Source of the DNA: Acidobacteriota bacterium
GTDB lineage: Bacteria > Acidobacteriota > Terriglobia > Bryobacterales > Bryobacteraceae
Assembly (NCBI GenBank): GCA_025353165.1
Contig: JANXRE010000016.1
Coordinates: 47,344-111,343 of the forward strand
Reading direction: 5' to 3'
DNA: 64,000 nucleotides
Shown here piece by piece: positions 26,706-36,915 of the stretch. A program made the translations under genes and the position numbers. The notes under the pieces were generated by a model. That model was not told where the DNA came from and ran no database searches. It saw only the letters and a program-made list of their open reading frames with translations. Every line of letters begins with the position of its first letter. Position 1 is the first letter of the stretch.

Positions 26706-27932
26706 CTATTTCGCCGGCAGCCGCTCCCCAACAAAATCCGCCACCCGCGTCGCCCCCGCCGTGTCCGAACCAGTGCGCGTCCCGCTTCAAATCCATGAAC
26801 CCCTACGCGTAGCGGATGCCGGGCATGGCGTCCACCTTGCCGGTCATCAGGAGAGTCGTATGCTCCGCGTCCAGCAGCTTGTAGGTCGTGAGCGCGTTCG
26901 CAAACGCGAGCAGATCTTCGACGGTCGAGTACCCCCCGCCAGCCGACCTGCCGCGGAACGGCAGCGTGTCGGTGTTGGGCACCCCCTTCTTCATGTACCC
27001 GATCGACCGCACTTCCACCTGTTCGCCTTCGGCCAGCAAAGCTGTCCGCGTCATTCCCGCCGGTTGAAAGATGCGCTGGCGGACGTAGTCGTAGTAGCTC
27101 TGGCCAGAGGCCCGCTCAATCAGGACGCCCAGCAGCAGGAAGCCGTAGTTGCTGTATACGTGCTTGCTGCCGGCTCGAACTCCGGACCAAAGAAATCGCC
27201 GGTTCCGCCGGTGTGCGTCGGCAGATGATGGATCGTCACTTTGGTCGCGACGTCACGATTTGGGTAGCCGGTCAGGTATTTTCTCAGCGGGTCATCAAGC
27301 GTGATCTTCCCCGATTGCGCCAGTTGGAGCACCGCCGTCGCGGTAAATATCTTGTTCATGGACCCGATGCAAAATCGCGTATCGAGACGGTTCGGTATGT
27401 TGCGCTCGCGATCCGCTAATCCGTACGCGTGAGCGAAGATCGCTTTGCCGTTGTGCGCCACCAGTGCCGCGCCAGAGAAGCGTCCGCTGGAAGCCGCCTT
27501 TTCTAACTCGGCCTTTCACGCTGCGATCGCATCCGGCTCGCTCAGGCGCTGCAGCGTCGCCGGGGCGGGGAAATACTTGCAAGCCGATGTTCGCGATTCG
27601 ATGCGCCTCCGCGGATTCGACTTCGAACAGGAACCGGGCGAAGTTGCTGCCGCCGCGTTCCTTAACGATTCCAATCAGTTTTGTTTCGGTGGAGGTGTCA
27701 ATCTTGTTTAGATCGAATCCACCGGTCTGCTCGCGGAAACCGAGTTCTTCATCGACCGACCGATCCGGCACGTATGTCGCGAGGAACTCCTGCAATTCGG
27801 CGCGCTGCCCCCGGTTGAACACGTCGAGCCAGCGGCAAACACCTTACCGGCCGGAGTCTCCGAGATTTTCGGCGCGGCTTGGCCGAACAAAGCGGCCCCG
27901 GCCAGCAACAACGAAAGCGCAAATGTTCTCAT
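26706..27932 (-). pseudogene. Beta-lactamase-like serine hydrolase, multiply broken
   Basis: It begins at ATG 27932 with signal peptide MRTFALSLLLAGAALFGQA. Lesions in order: a frameshift near 27832 (KVFAA then WLDVFNRGQRAELQEF in another frame); a frameshift near 27560; an in-frame TGA at 27516-27518; a frameshift near 27170 between FFGPEFEPA and HVYSNYGFLLLG; TAG at 26803-26805 within RYA-GFMDLKRD; and a shortened, frame-shifted end that still retains VGERLPAK before the stop at 26706. The SxxK nucleophile (GSMNKIFTATAVLQL) and YxN (YSNYG) of class C beta-lactamase/esterase relatives are still readable. It is clearly non-functional. Confidence 0.9.
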
Positions 27933-28001
27933 CGAGATCCTGGGACGGCCCAACAACCAGATCGTCTCATAAGAGGAGGCTGATATCCTCAGAAGAGATC
28001 C

Positions 28002-28748
28002 ATGCGTACACCAGTCATGGCGGGCAACTGGAAGATGTATAAGAACCCAGCCGAAACCCGCACATTCTTCGAAGCATTTCTTCCTCTCGTTCAAAATACC
28101 GCCGATCGCGAGATCGTCATTTGTCCACCTTTTGTGAACCTGCCGGCCGCCGTTGGCGCGGCGCAGAATTCGCGTGTCGAAATCGGCGCGCAAAACCTGT
28201 ATTGGGCGCGCGAGGGCGCTTACACCGGAGAGATTTCCGGCCCGATGATTCACGCGGTCGGAGCGAAGTGGGTCATCATCGGCCACAGCGAGCGCCGGCA
28301 GTATTTCGGCGAAACCGATGAGACCGTATACCGCCGCACCGTCGCGGCGCTGGAAGCCGGGCTGAAGCCGATCGTTTGCGTCGGCGAGAATCTCGGCCAG
28401 CGCGAATCCGGCGCAACCGAGAGCGTTCTTGGCGATCAGTTCGCGGGCGGCATTACGCCCCTGACGGCGGATCAATTCGCGCAGATCGTCATCGCCTACG
28501 AACCGGTGTGGGCCATCGGTACCGGCAAAACCGCAACGCCGGATATGGCCAACGACGCACATCGCTTCCTCCGGTCCCAAGCGGCGAAGTTCGGCCAGAG
28601 CGCCGCGGCCGCTGTCCGCATTCTGTACGGCGGCAGCGTGAAGGCGGACAATGCCAAGATCCTGATGGGGCAATCCGAGATCGACGGCGCGCTGGTCGGC
28701 GGCGCGAGTCTCGATCCGAAGTCGTTTGCGGCGATCGTCAACTTTTAA
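28002..28748 (+). CDS. tpiA: Triosephosphate isomerase
   Basis: This glycolytic enzyme interconverts dihydroxyacetone phosphate and glyceraldehyde-3-phosphate; it has 248 residues. Catalytic residues sit in AGNWKMYK (Lys11), IIGHSERRQYFGETD (His about 96) and AYEPVWAIGTGKTATP (Glu about 168, then the flexible loop 6). The phosphate-binding LYGGSVKADNA is present. The upstream leader has an AGAAGAGA ribosome site. The stop overlaps the next start by one base (TAATG). Confidence 0.97.
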   Translation: MRTPVMAGNWKMYKNPAETRTFFEAFLPLVQNTADREIVICPPFVNLPAAVGAAQNSRVEIGAQNLYWAREGAYTGEISGPMIHAVGAKWVIIGHSERRQYFGETDETVYRRTVAALEAGLKPIVCVGENLGQRESGATESVLGDQFAGGITPLTADQFAQIVIAYEPVWAIGTGKTATPDMANDAHRFLRSQAAKFGQSAAAAVRILYGGSVKADNAKILMGQSEIDGALVGGASLDPKSFAAIVNF

Positions 28749-30070
28749 TGCGGGCGGCGCGCATTTTAGCGGCGATCCTTTGCGCCGCTGCGCTCAGGGC
28801 GGCGGAGAAACCGAAGACTCCGCCGCTGCCGCCGGAACTTCAGTCCATCTACGAACTGGCTCTTGCAGCGCCGGCGGAATTCGCGTCCGATGCGCTGCTT
28901 CGTCTTGCCGCTTCGCCGGCCATCTCAAGCCGCGCGCTGAAGCAGCGTCTGATCGAGCAGGCATTCCAACTCGGATCCCGCGCGCACGAGCCTTATCAGC
29001 GCGTGTCCTCGGGGGCGGGCGACACCCGGCCGGGATTAATGGCGGCGGCGCTCCAACTCAAGCTGGACGCGTTGTCTCTTCAGTCGCGCGCGGTGGCGGC
29101 TATGGCATCCGTCGACCCGAAGACCGCGGTTCGGCTGCTGTCGTCCATAACTCGTCCGTCGCTCGAACCATCGCAGTGCGAAGAGCCGCTGGCCCCGATG
29201 GTGGGGGAATATTACACCGCCGTAGGAGCGGTCGCTCATCGCGCCTTCCGCGATCCTGCGGAGCGCACGCAGTTCCTTAGCGGAGTTATCTCGGGCATCG
29301 TGTCGGCCGGGGAGGTGTTTTCCGCGGCCGATATGCTGACGAGCATTGTCGCCGCCCCGCCGGAAGCCACCATCCTGTACGGCACATTCGCGGCGAAGGT
29401 CGCATCGTTACCCCCCGACCCGCGTGGCTTCGAAGCCCACGCAATGCGGATCGAGCAGTCCTTGAAGGCGATGCTGGTTAGCGCCAGCCAACTGGGTATT
29501 CCATCCGATGCCCTGGTGGCGTCGGTGAACGAGTACCTCGCGAGGCAGAAGGGCCCCGGTTGCGGAGATCGGAAACCGAAGAGCGACCCGTTCTGGCAAT
29601 CCGAGACCGCCAAGCGAGTGTTCCAGAGGGGAAGGGCCCTTTGGTTCCGGCCGGAAGGCACGTTGGTGACAGACGCGCAGCGCGCTACCCCGGAGTGGGC
29701 GCGTCAGCTCACCGATTATCTTTCGACCCTGGACAACTGGAGTGCCGGCGACGAACGGTCGGAAGCCGATTACTTCCACGAACGGGCGTTCGCGTATGAG
29801 GTTGTGCTGCGGTTTGCGCCTGCCGGTCCGATGCGCGATCGGGTTCTTCGGGCTTACCTTGGTTTCCTGACGCAATCGAACATGCAGCAGCAGTCGCCGG
29901 TGGAGTGGTACTGGCATCCCCATGCGGTCCTCGACCGATCAACCGACCGGGAATCGCGGGGCCAGTTGGAAGCCGCCTTCCGCGAATCCGGCAACGCGGT
30001 TCTCATGTTGGAAGCGGCGCTGGAAGGCTTGGGAACCCCCGCTGGCGGCCCGAACTTTTCGCTGTTGTAA
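28748..30070 (+). CDS. Secreted or periplasmic protein of unknown function
   Basis: A 440-residue protein with a signal sequence (MRAARILAAILCAAALRAAE). The remainder is mostly helical (LPPELQSIYELALAAPAEF, ASDALLRLAASPAISSRALK) with two cysteines (SQCEEPL, GPGCGDRKPK) and a tryptophan-rich segment (VEWYWHPHAV) near the end. ATG 28748 overlaps the tpiA stop; the longer frame upstream is a shadow of tpiA. No family was recognised. Being 50 bp before the sigma-factor operon it may share its transcript. Confidence 0.7.
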   Translation: MRAARILAAILCAAALRAAEKPKTPPLPPELQSIYELALAAPAEFASDALLRLAASPAISSRALKQRLIEQAFQLGSRAHEPYQRVSSGAGDTRPGLMAAALQLKLDALSLQSRAVAAMASVDPKTAVRLLSSITRPSLEPSQCEEPLAPMVGEYYTAVGAVAHRAFRDPAERTQFLSGVISGIVSAGEVFSAADMLTSIVAAPPEATILYGTFAAKVASLPPDPRGFEAHAMRIEQSLKAMLVSASQLGIPSDALVASVNEYLARQKGPGCGDRKPKSDPFWQSETAKRVFQRGRALWFRPEGTLVTDAQRATPEWARQLTDYLSTLDNWSAGDERSEADYFHERAFAYEVVLRFAPAGPMRDRVLRAYLGFLTQSNMQQQSPVEWYWHPHAVLDRSTDRESRGQLEAAFRESGNAVLMLEAALEGLGTPAGGPNFSLL

Positions 30071-30080
30071 TAATCGAGGC

Positions 30081-30117
30081 CACCTCCCGTCTTTAGTGGT
30101 GAAAGGAAAAGGAGGTG
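30081..30117 (+). promoter_or_regulatory. Possible Shine-Dalgarno-sequestering hairpin before sigma gene
   Basis: CACCTCC at 30081-30087 is the exact reverse complement of GGAGGTG at 30111-30117, which contains the strong Shine-Dalgarno sequence of the sigma gene. In RNA the two can pair over seven base pairs with a 23-base loop, hiding the ribosome site. This would allow translational control, but the stem is short and unproven. Confidence 0.35.
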
Positions 30118-30120
30118 CCC

Positions 30121-30645
30121 TTGGGAGCCGTTCTAATCATGCAAGAGCCGGAAATCTTTACCCAGCCGGCGCTCGGACGTACATTCGAGACCTGGCACGG
30201 GCTGGTGTTCCGCACCGCTTACCGGATTACCGGCAATGCGGCGGATGCCGAAGACGTACTTCAGACGGTTTTCCTGCGGCTGGCGAGCCGGAGCTCCTCG
30301 GCCGCAACCGTTGAGAATGAAGAGGGCTACCTGCGGCGCGCGGCCGTCAATGCTTCGCTTGACGTCGTCCGGTCCCGCCAGTCGATGCCGACGGTTCCGA
30401 TCGAGGACACGGCAACCAGTTCCTCCTGCACGGAGCTGCGGGAAATGCGGGAATCGCTGCGCCGGGCACTGGCCCGGCTGAAGCCGAAATGGGCGGAGAT
30501 GTTCGCGCTGCGGTACTTCGAAGGTTATTCGAATTCGCAGATCGCGAAGAGTCTTAAAATATCCCAGGTTCTGGTAGCGGTGACGCTGCACAGGGCCAGG
30601 AAACAACTTCAGAACGATATCAGTTCGTACATGGGAGGCCGGTGA
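30121..30645 (+). CDS. ECF-type RNA polymerase sigma factor
   Basis: A 174-residue sigma-70-family protein. Region 2: GLVFRTAYRITGNAADAEDVLQTVFLRL; region 4 helix-turn-helix: LKPKWAEMFALRYFEGYSNSQIAKSLKISQ followed by TLHRARKQL. Three starts are in frame: GTG 30115 (too close to the ribosome site), TTG 30121 (5 bases after AGGAGG, chosen) and ATG 30139. The stop overlaps the start of the FecR-type anti-sigma protein, so the two are coupled. It likely drives the downstream ABC genes and itself. Confidence 0.9.
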   Translation: MGAVLIMQEPEIFTQPALGRTFETWHGLVFRTAYRITGNAADAEDVLQTVFLRLASRSSSAATVENEEGYLRRAAVNASLDVVRSRQSMPTVPIEDTATSSSCTELREMRESLRRALARLKPKWAEMFALRYFEGYSNSQIAKSLKISQVLVAVTLHRARKQLQNDISSYMGGR

Positions 30646-33227
30646 TGAACAACTTTGACGATGTGGTGCGCGAGATCCGCGACGAGAAAGTGGACGACAC
30701 CGTGATGAATGCGGCAGCCAGCCGTGTACGGCAGCAGTTGTTTGCCCGCGGGCCGGCTTCAGCCGGAGTGCATCTCCGGAACTGCGCCGATTACCAGGCG
30801 CTGATCCCCGAGTATCTGACCGGGGGCCTCAGCCCGGCCCGCCGGCTTCTGCTGGAGGATCACAGCCATGAGTGCGTGCAATGCCGGCACGCGCTCGCCG
30901 AAGCGAAGGCGCCCGCCGGCAGGGTGGTGCGCATGGATCGCCGCCCGTCGGCGTGGGAGCGGCCCGAAGTGCGTTGGGCGATCGCGGCCATGCTGATGGT
31001 CGGACTTGGCGTCGGCACGGCCATGGTGCTGCCAAACCTGATTCCGTCCGGCGGGTCTCGCGCCACCGTTGCGTCCGTGGATGGGACGCTGTTCGAAGTT
31101 ACCAGCGCGGGCGTGGTCCCCATCGCGGCCGGCAAGGTTTTGAACGAGGGCGAGCAAGTCCGCACGGCCAAAGCGGCCTATGCCGTCCTGAAAATGGCGG
31201 ATGGATCGACGGTGGAAATGAACGAACGCGCGCAGGTTTCGTTTTCGAGGAACTGGCGCGGCTCCACCATCCGGCTCGATCGGGGCAACATCATAGTTCA
31301 AGCGGCGAAGCAGAGGAACGGCCGCCTGTACGTGGCGGCCGGTGACGCGACCGTATCCGTGAAGGGAACCGTTTTCGCGGTCAGCCGCGGCTTGAAGGGT
31401 TCGCGCGTTTCGGTAGTGGAAGGGGTTGTGGAAGTGGCTACCGGTGGCCGCACCGAGACGCTGCGCCGCGGCGATCAGACCACAACGGATCCGAACCTCC
31501 TGCAAACGGCGGTGAAGGATGAAGTATCCTGGAGCCGCAACTCCGCTCACTACTACGCTCTGCTCGGGGAGCTCGCGACATTGCAGAAGAAATTGGAAGC
31601 TCTGCCCGGTCCCGGTTTACGGTACAACACGCATCTGGCCGCGCTGCTGCCGGAAGATACGACTGTGTTTGTGGCTATCCCGAACATCGGAACGACGCTG
31701 GCCGAGGCGGAGAGGCTGATTGAAGAGCAGTCGCGCGACAGCGAGATTTTGCGCGAGTGGTGGGCCAAGCGCGATCAGAACGGCTTCGAGAAGAGTCTCA
31801 ATGAACTGAAGACGCTCGGCGATTACGTCGGCGACGAGATTGTGGTCGGCGTTTCCGGCGATCCGAAAACCGGGTCCAAGTCCCCCACCGTTCTTGCCGA
31901 CGTGAAGCGGCCGGGCCTCAAAGCGTACCTCGAAAACCGTCTGGCCACGGCGGCCGGCGAGCATCATCCGCCGATCGCGGGTTCTACAGCCGAACTCATG
32001 GCTGCGCGGCCGTCCGGCAACGCGCCGGTCATGTACGCCGACGACCGGGTGTTCGTGATGGGTCCCACTCCCGCGGCGGTGCAGCAGGCGCTTTCGGGCC
32101 AGGGCGGTTTCCTGCGCACGGGTTTTGGGCAACGGATCGCGCAAGCTTACCAGGCGGGGGCGAGCTGGCTCATCGGCGTGAACATGGAACAAATGGCGCG
32201 CGCTTCCGTATCAGGTAATCGGGAAGTGCAGAAGCTCGGAATCGGCGATGCCCAATACCTTATCATCGAGCGCAAAGACAATGGCGGCAAGACCGAAAAC
32301 AGCGCCACTATCAGCTTCGCGCACGAACGTCAGAGAGTGGCATCCTGGCTCGGCTCTCCCGGGCCGATGGGCTCGCTCGATTTCGTCTCACCGGAGGCCA
32401 CGGCCGTGACCTCGTTCGTCATCAAGAACCCGAAAGCGATCCTGGACGATTTCCTCGCCATGGCCAACGGGGATTCGAAGGCGGCGCAGGCGCTCGTAGA
32501 TTTTCAATCGAAGACGGGCCTGAACGTCGAGAGCGATATCGCGGCATCGCTGGGCAGCGAGATCACCGTGGCAGTGGACGGTCCCTTGCTGCCGACGCCC
32601 AGTTGGAAGGTGATTGCGGAGGTGTACAATCCCGACCGGCTACAGTTCTCGATCGGGAAGCTGGTGGACGCGTTCAACCAGAACGCTTCCGCCGATGCCG
32701 GTAGGTTGACGCTCACGCCGCAGCAGGCTAACGGGCAGACTTATTACGCGCTGAGCAGCAGCAAGGCCGGGATGACCGCGTATTACACGTACGTCGACAG
32801 CTATCTGGTAGCGGGATCGAGCACGGCCCTGATCGACACCGCGATTCGCAACCGCCAGGCGGGCTATACGCTTACGAAATCGCAGGCTTTCCGCTCACTG
32901 CTGCCCCGCGACGGCTATGCGAATTTCTCCGGCGTCATCTTCTACAACGCGTCCTCGACCATCGGCCCCATTCTGGGCCAGTTGAAGGGCGCGGCCACGC
33001 CAGCCGAAAGAAAATCGCTGGACGCATTCGTCGCGAACTCGACGCCCACGTTGATTTACGCTTATGGCGAGCCGGAGCGAATCACCCTGGCGAGCACGGG
33101 CAGCTTTTTCGGGATGAGCCTCGGGACGTTGATGGGAGCCCCTGGACACGGCGGCGGAATGCTCTTCCCGCAGATTTTCGGGCAGGCCTTCGGGCACCTT
33201 AAGACTCCCGACATGCAAACACAATGA
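30645..33227 (+). CDS. Anti-sigma/FecR-domain transmembrane protein with DUF3352-like region
   Basis: An 860-residue protein. A cytoplasmic anti-sigma zinc-finger region ([20 protein letters not shown], then HSHECVQC about residues 74-81) is followed by one membrane helix (about 111-132, [20 protein letters not shown]) and a periplasmic FecR domain (about 145-260; [33 protein letters not shown]). About 550 further residues contain [20 protein letters not shown] and [12 protein letters not shown], resembling DUF3352. The start is ATG 30645 overlapping the sigma stop. It would sense an envelope signal and hold the sigma factor. Its stop overlaps the first ABC gene, tying sensing to transport. 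Confidence 0.88.
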   Translation: MNNFDDVVREIRDEKVDDTVMNAAASRVRQQLFARGPASAGVHLRNCADYQALIPEYLTGGLSPARRLLLEDHSHECVQCRHALAEAKAPAGRVVRMDRRPSAWERPEVRWAIAAMLMVGLGVGTAMVLPNLIPSGGSRATVASVDGTLFEVTSAGVVPIAAGKVLNEGEQVRTAKAAYAVLKMADGSTVEMNERAQVSFSRNWRGSTIRLDRGNIIVQAAKQRNGRLYVAAGDATVSVKGTVFAVSRGLKGSRVSVVEGVVEVATGGRTETLRRGDQTTTDPNLLQTAVKDEVSWSRNSAHYYALLGELATLQKKLEALPGPGLRYNTHLAALLPEDTTVFVAIPNIGTTLAEAERLIEEQSRDSEILREWWAKRDQNGFEKSLNELKTLGDYVGDEIVVGVSGDPKTGSKSPTVLADVKRPGLKAYLENRLATAAGEHHPPIAGSTAELMAARPSGNAPVMYADDRVFVMGPTPAAVQQALSGQGGFLRTGFGQRIAQAYQAGASWLIGVNMEQMARASVSGNREVQKLGIGDAQYLIIERKDNGGKTENSATISFAHERQRVASWLGSPGPMGSLDFVSPEATAVTSFVIKNPKAILDDFLAMANGDSKAAQALVDFQSKTGLNVESDIAASLGSEITVAVDGPLLPTPSWKVIAEVYNPDRLQFSIGKLVDAFNQNASADAGRLTLTPQQANGQTYYALSSSKAGMTAYYTYVDSYLVAGSSTALIDTAIRNRQAGYTLTKSQAFRSLLPRDGYANFSGVIFYNASSTIGPILGQLKGAATPAERKSLDAFVANSTPTLIYAYGEPERITLASTGSFFGMSLGTLMGAPGHGGGMLFPQIFGQAFGHLKTPDMQTQ

Positions 33228-34189
33228 GTGCCGTTATCGAGTTGGAGAACTTAGGAGTACGCTTCGGTACTCGGGATATTCTGCGAAACCTGACCTGCTC
33301 CCTGCAGGGACGGACTATCGGACTTCTCGGCCCCAATGGGGCCGGGAAGTCCACTCTCATTAATACGCTGCTTGGTTTCTATCCCCCCTGCGCGGGCACA
33401 GCGCGCGTCTTCGGTTTTGATATCCGAACCCAGATGAGGCAGATTCGCACTTTGGTCGGGTATATGCCGGAGAACGATTCGTTCATCTCCGACATGACCG
33501 CGGTGGCGTTCGTCCGGCTGATGGCGGAGTTGTCGGGCCTGCCATCGGAGGCGGCGCTGGAACGCGCTCATGAATCGCTGTTCTACGTTGGATTGGGCGA
33601 GGCGCGCTACCGCAAGCTTGGCACTTACTCGCAGGGGATGAAGCAGCTTGCGAAACTGGCGCAGGCGATTGCGCACGGGCCGAAACTGCTGATACTCGAC
33701 GAGCCGACGAACGCCCTCGACCCGCCGGCCCGTCAGCGAATGATCCGTCTGATTAAAGAGATGCGCGATAGTCTCGCGATGCACCTGGTGGTTTGCTCGC
33801 ACCTGCTGAAGGACGTCGAGGACTCCTGCGAAGAGGTCGTGATACTGCGCAACGGCGAACTGGTCAACTACTCCAATCTGGAAGAAGAGCGGCGATCCAA
33901 CCGGCGCTTCCTGGAGATGGAAGCGGTCGGCGCGAACGAGGAATTCGTGGAAGCGATCGAGAGCCTGGGGTGCGAATGCGCCATGACCGGCGACCGGAGG
34001 ATCAAGATCGTGCTCGCAGATTCCATAGAGGTCCGGGACATCTACCGGCTAGCTGCCGAGCGTGAAATCCAAATTCGCCGGCTCAGTTATCGCCGGGACT
34101 CGCTGGAAGACATATTCCTGAAGGCCATGGATTCCGTGCCGGTTGTGAAACCGGAGCCACGGCCGGAGGTGGTCAGTGGCCGTTTATAA
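33224..34189 (+). CDS. ABC transporter ATP-binding protein 1
   Basis: A 321-residue ABC-2-type ATPase. Walker [21 protein letters not shown]; signature [20 protein letters not shown]; Walker [18 protein letters not shown]-loop [15 protein letters not shown]. The C-terminal 100 residues, after the nucleotide-binding domain, are an accessory region often seen with GldA/CcmA-like exporters. It pairs with the permease that begins 14 bp inside its 3' end. Substrate unknown. Confidence 0.93.
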   Translation: MSAVIELENLGVRFGTRDILRNLTCSLQGRTIGLLGPNGAGKSTLINTLLGFYPPCAGTARVFGFDIRTQMRQIRTLVGYMPENDSFISDMTAVAFVRLMAELSGLPSEAALERAHESLFYVGLGEARYRKLGTYSQGMKQLAKLAQAIAHGPKLLILDEPTNALDPPARQRMIRLIKEMRDSLAMHLVVCSHLLKDVEDSCEEVVILRNGELVNYSNLEEERRSNRRFLEMEAVGANEEFVEAIESLGCECAMTGDRRIKIVLADSIEVRDIYRLAAEREIQIRRLSYRRDSLEDIFLKAMDSVPVVKPEPRPEVVSGRL

Positions 34190-35036
34190 ACGCAGTTACA
34201 AAGCTTACCAGGGCGAGCTGACACGGGAGTGGTCGCGCTGGACGATCATCCCGCGGTATGGCCTGCGCGGCGCGTTCCGGTCGAAGTTCATGACCGCGTT
34301 TCTAGTCGCTTCGTTTTTCTTCCCGCTGTTGTGCCTGTGCGCGATCTATCTGCGCTATAACTTCAGCCTGTTGGAGAAGATCAACCTGTTCGGCGTGCAG
34401 CGGCTCGAGATCGGCGGCGCCTTCTACTGGTGGTTCGTGAAGATTCAGTCGTTCTTTACTTTTCTTCTTGCCACTTTTCTGGGGCCTCCTCTCATTTCCA
34501 AGGATCTTTCGAACAATGCTCTGCCGCTTTATTTCTGCCGGCCGTTCTCCCGGGTGGAGTATATATTCGGCAAGTTCTCGGTGATTGCCGGAGTGCTATC
34601 TTTCATCACCTGGGTTCCCGGACTCATTCTGTTCCTGGTGCAGAGCGCGCTCGCCGAATCGGGATGGATGCGAGCCAATCTCTGGATTGCCTGGAGCCTG
34701 TTCGCGGGCTCCTGCGTGTGGATCGTGATCCTCGCGTTGCTCGCTCTGGCGCTCTCGGCGTGGGTACGCTGGAGGGTGGCGGCGGGAGCGCTGATGCTCG
34801 GTGTCTTCTTCCTGGGCGCGGGATTCGCACAGGCTATTAACACGGTTCTGCGGACGGACCGGGGGTATTACTTCGATATCGGCTCAATGGCGGGCAGGGT
34901 GTGGTCGGGCCTGTTCGGGACCGAACCCCAGATTGCCATGACCCAGTTGGATGCCTGGATTGGGCTGGCAGCCGTCGCCGTGGTCTGCGTACTTCTCCTG
35001 GATCGGAAGGTGCGGGCGTTCGAGGTGGTGAAATGA
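34176..35036 (+). CDS. ABC-2 type permease 1
   Basis: A 286-residue membrane protein with about six helices (for example [64 protein letters not shown]). The GTG at 34176 follows GGAGGTGG and lies within the end of ABC ATPase 1. [19 protein letters not shown] resembles the coupling segment of ABC-2 exporters, as does the matching position in permease 2. It likely forms an exporter with the upstream ATPase. Confidence 0.88.
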   Translation: MAVYKRSYKAYQGELTREWSRWTIIPRYGLRGAFRSKFMTAFLVASFFFPLLCLCAIYLRYNFSLLEKINLFGVQRLEIGGAFYWWFVKIQSFFTFLLATFLGPPLISKDLSNNALPLYFCRPFSRVEYIFGKFSVIAGVLSFITWVPGLILFLVQSALAESGWMRANLWIAWSLFAGSCVWIVILALLALALSAWVRWRVAAGALMLGVFFLGAGFAQAINTVLRTDRGYYFDIGSMAGRVWSGLFGTEPQIAMTQLDAWIGLAAVAVVCVLLLDRKVRAFEVVK

Positions 35037-35971
35037 CCGGCGAGATCGTCTTTAACGACGTATCGAAATTTTACGGCGACGTGCTTGGCGTCAACCGGGT
35101 GAACCTCGCGATACCGCAGGGAATCACCAGTCTCGTGGGCCCCAACGGCTCCGGCAAAACGACCTTGATGAACCTGATGACCGGCTTGATCCAGCCGACG
35201 CGCGGGAGCATCGATGTCTGCGGCATCCGGCCGGACGAACCGGAGAAGCTTTTCCAGGTAGCCGGGTACTGTACTCAATTCGATTCGTTCCCAAAGGGAC
35301 TCACCGGTTATCAGTTCATTTATTCTTACTTGCGGCTGTTCGGAATGACTCACGCCGACGCGGACCGGCGCACTGTGGCGGCTCTCGAACGCGTCAACAT
35401 GGCCGAGGCCGCGCCGCGCAAGATCGCCGGCTACAGCAAGGGCATGCGGCAGCGCATCAAACTGGCGCAGGCGATCGCGCACGATCCGCAAATTCTCGTG
35501 CTCGACGAACCGCTGAACGGGCTCGATCCGCTAGTCCGCGCCGAGACGATCGCCCTTTTCCGTTCGTACGCCCGCGAGGGCCGTCACGTGATCGTCTCCA
35601 CCCACATCCTGCATGAGGTAGATATGATCTCGGACCAGGTGATCCTTCTGAACGGCGGATATATCCTTGCCGAGGGACAGATTAAGGCGGTTCGCGACGA
35701 GATCCAGGAACACCCGATGCAGATCCTGATCCGGTGCTCGCGGCCGCAGTCGCTCGCCGCTAAACTCTTCGAGAGCGATTACGTTGTAGAGGCGCGGCTG
35801 CACTCCGACGGAGCCGGCCTGCTGGTGAAGACCCGAACGCCGGAGCGTTTCTATCTGGCGCTGAACACAATCGCGCTGAACGGCATCAATATCGAGACTG
35901 TCGCTCCCGCCGACGATGACGCCAACTCAGTCTACGAGTACCTGATCGGCGGAGAGGAGCCGACCCGATGA
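35033..35971 (+). CDS. ABC transporter ATP-binding protein 2
   Basis: A 312-residue second ATPase of the operon. Walker [21 protein letters not shown]; signature [20 protein letters not shown]; Walker [18 protein letters not shown]-loop [15 protein letters not shown]-terminal accessory region ([19 protein letters not shown]) follows. The frame extends upstream in the permease gene, but ATG 35033 overlaps its stop (ATGA) and is the coupled start. It is only moderately similar to ATPase 1, so the two pairs look like paralogous exporters. Confidence 0.93.
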   Translation: MTGEIVFNDVSKFYGDVLGVNRVNLAIPQGITSLVGPNGSGKTTLMNLMTGLIQPTRGSIDVCGIRPDEPEKLFQVAGYCTQFDSFPKGLTGYQFIYSYLRLFGMTHADADRRTVAALERVNMAEAAPRKIAGYSKGMRQRIKLAQAIAHDPQILVLDEPLNGLDPLVRAETIALFRSYAREGRHVIVSTHILHEVDMISDQVILLNGGYILAEGQIKAVRDEIQEHPMQILIRCSRPQSLAAKLFESDYVVEARLHSDGAGLLVKTRTPERFYLALNTIALNGINIETVAPADDDANSVYEYLIGGEEPTR

Positions 35972-36813
35972 ACGGGAACTGGAAACTGTGGCGCGCGCAG
36001 ATCGCGGCCATCATGCGCCTGGAAATTCGGAAGAGCTTTCTGAACCGCCGGGGCGTTGTCATTTACCTTCTGGCGTTGATGCCGGTAATCATCTGGGTGC
36101 TCCACATCTTTGTGATGCGCGCGAGAGGACGGCAGTGCAATTTCGCCGAAGACACCCACATGTTCGCGATGATCTTCCAGTTCTTCTTTGTGCGGCTGTT
36201 CATCTTCTTCGGCTGCGTGGCCGTTTTCATGAACCTCTTCCGCGGTGAGGTTCTCCAGAAGAGCCTGCATTACTATTTCCTCGCGCCAGTGCGGCGCGAA
36301 GTCTTGCTGGCGGGGAAATTCTTCGCCGGCCTACTCGCCGCCGTCACCATCTTCGGCGCCAGCGTCCTTCTTCAGATCGCGGCCTTGCTGGGGCATTTCG
36401 ATTCGACCACCGTCTCCCAGTACCTCTACCAGTCCGGCGGATTCGGGCACATTATCGGGTACCTCGGGGTCACTCTATTTGCCTGCCTCGGATACGGCAG
36501 CGTCTTTCTCGCGATGGGAATGTTCTTTCGCAATCCGTTGATTCCCGCCGCGGTGGTCCTCATTTGGGAAGGCATTTCGTCGATACTTCCGGCCACGCTA
36601 CAGAAAATCACCATCATTCACTATCTCCAGTCCCTGGCCCCCGTTCCGGCCGATCCACCCAAGGGCGCGATTCCCTTGCAGATCCTGGTGTTTGTGTCGG
36701 ACCGGACGCCGGCGCCCGTCGCGGCGCTCGGTCTTTGCGTCTTAACAGCCGCCGTTTTAGTGGTCGCCGCCTGGCGTGTCCGCCGGATGCAAATCGATTA
36801 CGCAGCGGAATAG
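35968..36813 (+). CDS. ABC-2 type permease 2
   Basis: A 281-residue membrane protein with about six helices ([78 protein letters not shown]). The loop [20 protein letters not shown] parallels the coupling loop of permease 1 ([19 protein letters not shown]). It overlaps the second ATPase by four bases and ends the operon; a possible terminator follows 55 bp later. Confidence 0.88.
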   Translation: MNGNWKLWRAQIAAIMRLEIRKSFLNRRGVVIYLLALMPVIIWVLHIFVMRARGRQCNFAEDTHMFAMIFQFFFVRLFIFFGCVAVFMNLFRGEVLQKSLHYYFLAPVRREVLLAGKFFAGLLAAVTIFGASVLLQIAALLGHFDSTTVSQYLYQSGGFGHIIGYLGVTLFACLGYGSVFLAMGMFFRNPLIPAAVVLIWEGISSILPATLQKITIIHYLQSLAPVPADPPKGAIPLQILVFVSDRTPAPVAALGLCVLTAAVLVVAAWRVRRMQIDYAAE

Positions 36814-36867
36814 CGTCGAAATCGATAAGATAATCACAGCTTTGACGAAAACTTCTGGTCGCACTCG

Positions 36868-36896
36868 CCCGGTTTCCGCCAGGGGGCCGGGTTTTA
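36868..36896 (+). terminator. Possible intrinsic terminator of sigma-ABC operon
   Basis: CCCGG (36868-36872) can pair with CCGGG (36887-36891) around a 14-base loop, and the 3' arm runs into TTTTA. The stem is GC-only but short and the T run is weak, so this is a modest prediction. It sits between the last permease and the histidine kinase. Confidence 0.4.
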
Positions 36897-36915
36897 TGTT
36901 TGACCGGGCGGCGGA

